Positions 56,691 to 64,000 of a stretch of DNA of 64,000 nucleotides are shown one piece after another. The notes under the pieces are model-generated. The model searched no databases, had not been told where the DNA came from, and was given only the letters and a program-made list of their open reading frames with translations. The translations under genes were made by a program, and so were the position numbers. The stretch's first letter is position 1. Each line of letters opens with the position of its first letter. Source of the stretch: Tolypeutes matacus (lineage: Eukaryota > Chordata > Mammalia > Cingulata > Chlamyphoridae); the NCBI GenBank assembly GCA_026826555.1, contig JAKSZT010054334.1:32597556-32661555 (forward strand). Reading direction: 5' to 3'.

Positions 56691-57839
56691 TATTTGGCAC
56701 TGGTCACTTTTTTTCTCTTAACCTTCTTTATTGATGCTTTTTAAAAAGTACTTGATAGCTTTCCTTTTCTCTTCTTGTTGCCACAAAACCAGGAGTATCA
56801 TAAAAGATTAAGATTCCAATTCTTACCTCCACCTGAATTTTATACTGCCTTCCCTCTGATCCACTTGACCCCAAATTTAATTATCAGGCTTATATTAACA
56901 CCCTGTCTCTTTGCTTTCTTCCCTCCTTGCAGTTTTTCATGGCTGAGTGAATAGAGCTTGATTAATAAAAGCTTGCCCTTTTATATTTCCTTGTAATTAG
57001 TCCAATAAAAAGGGATCACGTCCTGGATGGGCTTTGTGTTAGTCTTTTTTTTTTTTTTTTTAAAGTCTTTGTCCTTTATGTGAGCTAATTCCATGCCTTT
57101 TTTGTTTCTTGTCTATTTTAATAGATTTGAAAATCAACCTTGTAGGTAATTTTTAATTGCCATGCCTTCAAAGTCACAAACACCCTCAAACTTTGCAACC
57201 CTGGAAAAAGGATTTGGGGCAAGATTTAAGTGCTGGTTCTGTAGTTTAATGGGATTAAGATATATGGCATTCTCACGTGAACAAAGAGTATCTTTTGCTT
57301 TTTAATCTATTAGCCAGCTCAGTTACTACTAGGTAATGTAAAGACATGGTTTAGCAGTTTAAACATTTAAAAACAAGCTACTGTTAATTTTTCTATTAGG
57401 TATTTTAGAAGTAATTCATAATGTCACATAAATTTAACAGTTTATTATTTCTTGAGTGCGCACTTGTGCTACTCAGGGTAGGAAATGCAGTTCTCTGTCT
57501 CTCTCATCTTTAGAAAGCTTATAATATGTCTGGGAAGGAAAAACTCAGCACCTGGAAAAACAGCAAACAGTTGAGAGCAATCCAGAGCAGAACCTTGGTA
57601 CTGAAAAGGCCTAGCTTGCAAGGCCTTGGGGAATCACAAAATTCCTCAATATCACCATCCTTTAAATATGTTTGCAGCAGTAAATAAGAGAATAGCACAT
57701 TTCCCGTGAAATGGAGGTGCTGGGTGACAGGCAAGGCTAACTCACCATCCCAGTGACTTTGGCCAACACTCCAGGTACGTGGCAGCACTACTCAAATTCA
57801 AGCTTTTGAAATAAGTAATAACGTGCGTATTGTGTCATA
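56691..57839. other. unique sequence
   Basis: T-run at 57,046-57,060. An AT-rich block at 56,940-57,040 with tgattaataaaagctt and ttgtaattagtccaataaaa has homeodomain-type cores and could be regulatory. Nothing else. Confidence 0.3.
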
Positions 57840-58190
57840 CCCTACAGGGAAGAGGGAGATAAGACTGAGACAAGGCAGGCTTTGAAGAGAAAGACACTTT
57901 TGAGCAGTGCATTATAGAAATAGCTCGAGTTGCTTTGCCAGGAGAGAGCATGGACTTGGGGCAGCAGGGCAGAATGGGGCAGCAAATGCAATGAAGGCTA
58001 AAGGTGTGTGGAGAGTCCAACATGATTAGAAGGAAGGAATCTATGGAGTAGTAGTGAGATGGGATTTGAGAGTTAGGGTGAGGTGTGTGGTGAATGCTAG
58101 GAGGAGGAGAGGCAATAAGAAGCGGTAGATAATTGGCAGCCAGGGAATGTTTCAAGCAGGGGGTATTATCCATGAAAGCAGAGCAGAGGC
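57840..58190 (-). mobile_element. L2 LINE, antisense
   Basis: Reverse L2, purine-rich: gagtccaacatgattagaag, agtgagatgggatttgagag, ggcagccagggaatgtttca. Decayed. Confidence 0.5.
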
Positions 58191-58252
58191 AACTTGGAGT
58201 GAGGAGTGCTGGAAGCTGAGAATGCTAGCTAGCTTTTGTAATCAGCCTAGAG

Positions 58253-58451
58253 CAGTGGTTATCAGTTGGGGGTGATTTGGCTTCCCAGGGGACATTTGAC
58301 AATTTCTGGAGACATTTTTTGTTTTCATGACTGGAGGTATCTAGCAAGTAAAAGCCAGAGATGCTGCTAAATATCCAACAGTACATAGGCCTTCCCACAA
58401 CAAAGAATTATCTGGCCCAAAATGTTAATAGTTCTGCTCTGAGAAACCCTG
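58253..58451 (+). mobile_element. MER20 (hAT-Charlie) DNA transposon, near full length
   Basis: Begins cagtggttatcagttggggg and ends ctgagaaaccctg, with canonical interior (cccaggggacatttgacaat; cccacaacaaagaattatct). At 199 bp it is close to full-length MER20. No 8-bp duplication is convincingly kept. The open frame at 58,361-58,561 overlaps it by chance. Confidence 0.92.
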
Positions 58452-59089
58452 GGCAGAAGATACTAAAACCTAGAAAAAATGGTATTCCAGTAGAGGAAAT
58501 TGGTAAACTGGATGTAAGAAACACTATGAAGGAAATACTGGGAGAACTTGGTGATTGGTAGGATATGAAGGACGTGCAATGAGTGTAATTCTATAGGCAA
58601 AACATTTCTTCCAAAACATCAAGCCTAGGACAATGGCAACCATTGAAAGAACTGGCAAGGGAGGTGATAATAGTTGCTGAATTTTAAGTGGCACCATTCT
58701 TGAAAGTGTTGATCCATGTTCAAATGAAGACTTAAATCATTTATCTTTCCAAAAGCTAAGAAGCTGGGTCTCCCCAGACTCTTAGCAAGCTGTTGGCCCA
58801 GGGTCTCAGAGCACACAACCAAAAGGACCTCCTCTTGCCTTCAAAGACAAAACTCACTCTACGTCTGGCAAAAGTTCTTTTTCAGTGACCAGAGGAACCT
58901 TGATATTTCTTAATAAATGGGCTTTCTAATATCTGATCTTGAAGTTATGGCAAAGTTTGGCCACAACTGGCTCATTACTGAACTAAGGAAAGTGGGGAAG
59001 TCTGGTAAGTTGGTTCTTCTCATGCTTTGTTACCGGTGTTTACAGTTTGAGTCAAAACAGCAATTGTCAAAGGATAATGGTTTATGTTA
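58452..59089. other. unannotated sequence
   Basis: Nothing recognised. Confidence 0.4.
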
Positions 59090-59227
59090 GCTTTTTTTCC
59101 CCCTTTATTAGAGAAGTTGTGCATTTACAGAATAATCATGCATAAAACAAAGGATTCCCATACACCATCTGATCACCTACACATTGCATTGGGGTGGAAT
59201 ATTTGTTACAAATGATGATAGAATTTT

Positions 59228-59537
59228 TTTTTTAAGATTTATTTATTTACTTTATTTTTATTTATCCCTCTCTCCCAGATGGTTCTCTTGTCTGTCTGTC
59301 TGCTCATTGTTTGCTCACCTTCTCCAGGAGGCACCGGGAACCAAACCCAGGACCTAGTGCCCAGCGGCCTGAGCCACATCCGCTCCCCACGGACTGTGGT
59401 GTCATCTGGCTTGTGGCATCTGTTCGTTGTGGCGGGGGCGGTGTCTAGCTCATCTTCTTTAAGAGGCACTGGGACCCGAACCCAGGACCTCCCATGTGGT
59501 AGGCGGACGCCCAACTGGTTGAGCCACATCCTCTTCC
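59228..59537 (-). mobile_element. DAS-SINE dimer nested in L1
   Basis: Reverse dimer: tail aaataaataaatc (minus), first head (gaaccaaacccaggacctag; gagccacatccgctcccc, slightly deleted), linker with gcttgtggcatctgtt, second head (acccgaacccaggacctccc; gagccacatcctcttcc). Duplication taga/tatttt at 59,219-59,227 and 59,538-59,546. Same dimer type as 50,062. Confidence 0.9.
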
Positions 59538-59921
59538 TAGTATTTTCATAATGTGCATTGTGGTTACATGGATTTTTTTTTAAATTTCCATCTCTTACCA
59601 TATTTCCAATCTTAACATTTCCCTTGTAATCACATTCAGGTATATTTTTCAAAGCTGTTAATTAAATCCACAATGTTGTGCTACCATCACCACCATCCAT
59701 TACCAAAGCATTTCCATCATTTGGAGTAGGAACTTGTACATTTTAAGCTTTAACTTTCATTCAGGGGACTTCAACCGCCTGGTAACCTATATTCTAGAGT
59801 CTGACTTTGTCACTTTGCTTATTCTAATTGTTTCAAATCAGTGAGATCAAATAATATTTGTCCTTTTGTATCTGGCTTATTTCATTTAACATGACATCTT
59901 CAAGTATCAGGACCTCATTCC

Positions 59922-60028
59922 ATCTTCTTTCCTTTTTTTTTTTTTTTTTGAGTTACCGGGGCCTGGGATTGACTCTGAGACCTCGTATGTGGGAAGCCCA
60001 TGCTCGACCACTGAGCTATACCGGCAAC
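59922..60028 (-). mobile_element. DAS-SINE monomer, variant head, nested in L1
   Basis: T-run (59,932-59,949), then reverse head tgggattgactctgagacct...cactgagctataccggcaac. Target duplication acctcattcc / acttcattcc at 59,912-59,921 and 60,030-60,039. The L1 wording resumes at once (tttttatggctagtaatatt). Confidence 0.88.
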
Positions 60029-61545
60029 CACTTCATTCCTTTTTATGGCTAGTAATATTCCATTGGATGTATAAACCACATTTAATTAATCTTTTCATCA
60101 GTTGATGGACATTTGGGCTGCTTCCATCTTTTGTCAATAGTGAATAATGCCTCTATGAACATCAGTGTGCAAATTCCTGTTCTTGTCCCTGCTTTCAGTT
60201 CTTTTGTATATATACCAAGTACAAGGGTTGCCAGGTCATAAGGTCATTCTAGCCTTAGCTTTCTGAGGAACCACCAAACTATCTTCCACAGCAGCTGCAT
60301 CATTTTATATTGCCTCCAACAGTGAATAAATGTTCCTGTTACTCTGTATCCTCTCCAATATTTATTTTCCTTTTTTAAAAAAATAGCAGCCATTCTAAAG
60401 GGTATGAAATGGCATCTCATTGTGCTTTTGATTTGCATTTCCCTGATGTCTAATGATGTTGAGCATCGTTTCAGTGTTTTCCTGTCCATTTGCATATCTT
60501 CTTTGGAGAAATGTCTATTTGAGCCTTTTGATCATTTTCTAATTGGGTTGTTTGTCTTTTTGTTGTTAAGTTAAAGAATTTCTTTATATATTCTGTTTAT
60601 TAAACCTTTATGAGATATCTGATTTTCAAGTATTTCCTCCCATTATATAGCAAAAAAGGTCTTTTTGCTTTCAAGATAAAGTCCTTTGAGGTGCAAATGT
60701 TTTTAATTTTGATGTTTTGATGAGGTCCCACTTATCAATTTTTTTCTTTTGTTTCTTGTGCTTTGGGTATAAAGTCTAAGAAACCAGTGCCTAACACATG
60801 GTCTTGAAGATGCTTCCCTGTATTTTCTTCTAGGAGTTTGATAGTTCTAGCCCTTATATTTAGGTCTTGATCCACTTTGAGTTGATTTTTGTATATGATG
60901 TGAGGTAGGGGTCCCGCCTCCTTTTTTTTTTTTTTTTCCCAAATGGAGATCCAGTTTTCCCAATACCATTTGTTGAAAAGACTGTCTTTCCCAATTTAAT
61001 AGTCTTTGCCACCTTGTCAAAAATTAGTTGGCCATAAATGTGAGAGTTTATTTCTGAATTCAGTTCTATTCCATTGGTCTATATATCTGTCCTTGTGCCA
61101 GTACCATGCTGTTTTAATTACTATGGTTTTGTAATAAATTTTAAGATTAGAAAGTGTGAGTCCTCCAACTTAATACTTCGTTTTCAAGATGACTTTAGCT
61201 ATTTGGTGCCCCTACCCTTCCATATAAATTTGGTGATTGACTTTTCCATTTCTGCAACAAAGGTTGTTGGAAATTTGATTGGGATTGCCTTGAATCTATA
61301 AATTGCTTTAGGTAAGATTGATATCATAATGATATTTAGTCTTCTAATCCATGATCACAGAATGTCTACCATTTATTTAGTTAGGTCTTCTTTGATTTCT
61401 TCTAGCAATGTTTTGTAGGTTTCTGTGTACAAATTCTTTACACCCTTGGTTGAATTTATTCCTGGATATTTGAGTCTTTTATTTGTTATTTGTTATGGAG
61501 TGTTTTCCTTGATTTCTTCTTCTGTTTATTCATTGCTGTGGTCAT

Positions 61546-62420
61546 GCCCAAATGAAGTGATTATAATCATTTTGCATTTAATGTTGCCCTAATCACTTTA
61601 GAATCTAGGCTATGTAGATGATCATCTCACCCATTTAATATTCATGTTATATACTCATCCCAGTGGAAATTTTCAGGATGTTGGTAGCTCTAAGAGCTAG
61701 AGTTTGATTATCAACCTTCAAATAAATATGTTGAGGCCTGTAGGAAGAAATTTTGCACTTTTTAAAAATTATTCTTTACTTAAGCTGTCAGTTTCATTAT
61801 ACTACTTTTTATCCTAAGAAATAGTATTTCTTAGTCATTCATTTGCTGTTTAGAAAAGAAAGACTGTAAGACTTTCAATAATTAAGGAAAAAGATAATCT
61901 GGATTAATAAAAAGCCTCAATTATAGTACATTTTAAAGATACATCTTTTCTTTAAGTAGCTACAGAAGCTTGAATCAACTGCCAAAATCTTTCCCAGTAA
62001 CTTTACTTCTTGACTTAATTAAATAATTAAACAAGATTCCTTTTTACTTGATAGCCTCCTATTTACATTCAGAGTGATAAAGTTCTCCCAGACAATTTCT
62101 TCTATTACATTGTTTAAACGTCAACTCCCAAAAGAACGAGTTTGGAACTTCTTCTTTCAGGAAAATAGGAAGGTAAATTTCAGCCCAGACAGTCAGATGA
62201 CCACCATGCTAATGGAGCCAGGGTATGAAAAAGCTGATAATAGTTTACTCTGTAGAAAATGATGGTCTAAGCAAATCTAGTGATTTAATTGGCCACAGAG
62301 GGAGATATGTAGCCTCTGGTATACTGAATGTGAATTTTTATTCTCCAATAATTTTAAGGCCTTTAAAACTGACCTGGGGTGAATAAATATAAAGAACAGA
62401 ATAAGTCCAGGAAACTCTGA
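61546..62420. other. unannotated AT-rich sequence
   Basis: Nothing recognised. Confidence 0.4.
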
Positions 62421-62424
62421 AAAG

Positions 62425-62625
62425 ATTGCAGGCTTTGGGGTCCAGCTGCTACATTTATGGTGATGCAGTCTTGAGAGAGTCATCAAACTCCTCACCTTCG
62501 TTTTCCTCCGAGGTAAAATCCAACAAAATTCCCCTTTCACAGGGCTCAGCAGATTAATATTTAAATGTGTTAATTCAGGTCAAAGGCCTGGACAGAATAG
62601 GAGCATAAATTTAGTTATTATTTTT
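62425..62625 (+). mobile_element. MIR SINE fragment
   Basis: Sense MIR: aggctttggggtccagctgc, agagagtcatcaaactcctc, ccttcgttttcctccgaggt. Confidence 0.55.
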
Positions 62626-63110
62626 ATTAAAATGCCAACTCCTGATGATCACCTTACTCACAGCCAATCATCTAAACATCATTTGTGTCTGACGTTGGCT
62701 TCTGCGTGAGTTATGTGATACCTGATGACAGAGGAAATCTGATACGGGATTAGAAATGGGCCCTGAAATCAATAACTTGCTCCCAGTCATGCCTGGTTAT
62801 ATATCGCTGGTAAATAATTCATCCTCTGGTGGTAGAGGTAAGTCTCCAAAGTGATTGTCTACAAATTCTTCACTTTCAACCCCTCCTGAAGCAATTTTTC
62901 CATTTCTCCTCAAAGAGAAAGAATGAAGTTGGTTTCACTGGAAAAGGGACAATGTACTTTGTTAGAACCACCAGTCAATATTTTACTTTCTTAGGCTTTG
63001 TATAGTTTTCACACAGTTTCATATATATCATTTCACTTATTCCTCATAATCACTTTATGAGATGTCTTGAGAGATATTATCATCTTAATTTTTAAAATGA
63101 GGAGAGGCAA
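62626..63110. other. unique sequence, possible conserved block
   Basis: 62,640-62,880 is repeat-free, with a balanced base composition and motifs such as gatacgggattagaaatggg. The weak exon candidate at 62,787-62,837 lies here. Confidence 0.3.
62787..62837 (+). other. weak candidate exon (51 bp)
   Basis: Acceptor cttgctcccag| and a perfect-consensus donor (agag|gtaagt) bracket 51 bp. One frame is open and starts with ATG at 62,789 (MPGYISLVNNSSSGGR, then one trailing base). The polypyrimidine tract is poor, so this may be chance. Confidence 0.18.
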
Positions 63111-63114
63111 AATA

Positions 63115-63332
63115 AGAGTAGGGGTTAAGGAATCAGCCTACTTACTTTCATATTCCACTTACCACATATTAACTGTGTAACCTTAGGAATGTTACTTTTG
63201 TACTCCATCTATAAAATGGGACTTGCTGATAATACCAGTCTCATAGAAATATTATGAGGATTAAATATGCTTATATATATAAATGCTAAGGACAGTGATT
63301 TCGCAAACTCAATAAATATTGACCATTATTAT
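63115..63332 (+). mobile_element. MIR SINE
   Basis: Sense MIR: taactgtgtaaccttaggaa, ctccatctataaaatgggac, attatgaggattaaatatgc, actcaataaatattgacc. Confidence 0.8.
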
Positions 63333-63671
63333 AAAAAGGAGGCAAAGTTACTTTACGTAGGGCCATAGCTAAATATGTAGCTAACATTAATTATCTTATT
63401 TATTAGCTAGAAAGTATTTTGATCTTTTTTTCAGATGATTAAATTGAGCCTGAGGTTAACTATGAAATAACAGCTAATCTTGACATCTCCACTATATCCT
63501 TCCATTCACTCCTCTTCACCTACCCTTTAAATTTTCATCTTCTCCAAAGTTCTATCTCATTCTGCATAATCTCCTCTTTGATGGTAAGAGCCTTCTTCAT
63601 AGTTGAAGCCCCAACTCTTTGCTGATGACAGCTTGGATTGATCACTTACTTCTCTGGGTCCCCACCAAGTA

Positions 63672-63857
63672 CAGTCAAGCCTCACTATTCACTGATTCCA
63701 TATTTGTGAATTTGCCTGTTGCCAAATTTATTTGTAACCCCCAAATCAATACTTGCAGTGCTTTTCTGATGAGTCACAGACATGTGCCAAGTGGAGAAAA
63801 CTGAGTCGCCTAACGTCCTTGTCAGAGGATGAGCAAGGCAATGCTCTACCTTCCTTC
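63672..63857 (+). mobile_element. Tigger-like (Tc1/mariner) DNA transposon end
   Basis: Starts cagtcaagcctcactattca directly after a TA dinucleotide (63,670-63,671), as expected for this superfamily. The interior reads ttatttgtaacccccaaatc and gagcaaggcaatgctct. Cut off by the following T-run, so the far end is not seen. Confidence 0.55.
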
Positions 63858-63949
63858 TTTTTTTTTTTTTTTTTTTTTTTTTTATTATGGGTAAAAATCA
63901 AAATTCTCACAATACATACAAACATTTGCAAAATGATATATAAATATAT
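63858..63949 (-). mobile_element. T-run leading a probable minus-strand retroposon, cut by gap
   Basis: About 26 T, then tattatgggtaaaaatcaaa and AT-rich sequence up to the gap. A T-run inside a DNA transposon is most simply the reverse poly(A) tail of a retroposon. The family cannot be told from 65 bases. Confidence 0.45.
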
Positions 63950-64000
63950 NNNNNNNNNNNNNNNNNNNNNNNNNNNNNNNNNNNNNNNNNNNNNNNNNNN
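63950..64000. other. assembly gap (N)
   Basis: 51 unresolved bases to the window end, immediately after AT-rich sequence next to the T-run. Confidence 1.

Larger units (their letters stand above)
59090..61545 (-). mobile_element. L1: 3' UTR plus C-terminal ORF2, with two nested SINEs
   Basis: Reverse L1 from a T-run (59,093-59,099). The 3' UTR (gagaagttgtgcatttacag) is interrupted by a SINE at 59,228. The ORF2 end follows from about 59,870, interrupted by a second SINE at 59,922. ORF2 then continues to about 61,545. The minus frame at 60,244-60,495 keeps ORF2 wording (STSLDIREMQIKSTMR, then KYWRGYRVTGTFIHCW). Stops and a T-run (60,922-60,938) break the frame. This is the longest L1 coding remnant here. 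Confidence 0.9.

Noticed and set aside
1..64000. An undescribed multi-gene system (defence, biosynthetic or similar)
   Set aside because: No gene cluster is present. The window is eukaryotic non-coding DNA, and the notable signals concern retrotransposons and possible regulation.

Overview
This is AT-rich, non-coding mammalian nuclear DNA, almost certainly from an armadillo (nine-banded armadillo, Dasypus novemcinctus, or a close relative). The marker is the SINE family. At least eleven insertions carry a tRNA-derived head with Pol III A and B boxes (cores like gtagctcagtgg and gggttcaatcccc), followed by an A-rich or AATAAA-rich tail. This matches the tRNA-Ala-derived DAS-SINEs known from armadillos. 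I see no complete protein-coding gene, no functional tRNA or rRNA gene, and nothing bacterial, viral-replicative or CRISPR-like. The longest open frames are 130-170 codons and all lie inside repeats or lack recognisable domains.

Layout. 1-9,000: old unique-looking sequence with MIR, an L1 3' end on the + strand, a short hAT element with both terminal repeats, and an MLT2-like LTR. 9,300-12,100: an MLT1 LTR, then a long minus-strand L1 3' end carrying a trimeric SINE. 13,500-19,500: SINEs, MIR, L2 and the first of three ~610-626 bp lineage LTRs. 19,680-23,020: a stack of three minus-strand L1 pieces, the last split by an LTR and a SINE. 24,400-30,100: more minus-strand L1 (one with an apparent 3' transduction) and L2. 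30,270-36,400: a hAT element containing an inverted-repeat insert, a third lineage LTR, an L1 and long L2 pieces. 36,400-49,300: few repeats, a GC-richer island near 40.5 kb, a candidate 63-bp cassette exon at 41,856-41,918, and two more LTRs. 49,300-61,550: L1, SINEs, paired L2 copies and MER20. 61,550-64,000: mostly unique sequence, a Tigger-like end, a T-run and an assembly gap from 63,950.

The most informative global signal is orientation. All eight LTRs and ten of eleven L1 pieces lie on the minus strand, while the DAS-SINEs are mixed (7 plus, 5 minus). Intronic LTRs and L1s are usually retained antisense to the host gene. The window is therefore best read as part of a large intron, or introns, of a gene transcribed on the + strand. 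The one convincing exon-like sequence, at 41.86 kb, is also on the + strand.

I found no new biological system in the sense of an operon or defence locus. What stands out is retrotransposon biology: a SINE trimer mobilised as one unit, an L1 that carried about 300 bp of flanking DNA, an unusual L1 3'-UTR module shared by three copies, and lineage LTRs with intact 5-bp target duplications. Family names were assigned by recalled consensus, not by search. Boundaries without a stated target-site duplication are accurate to roughly 10-40 bp.
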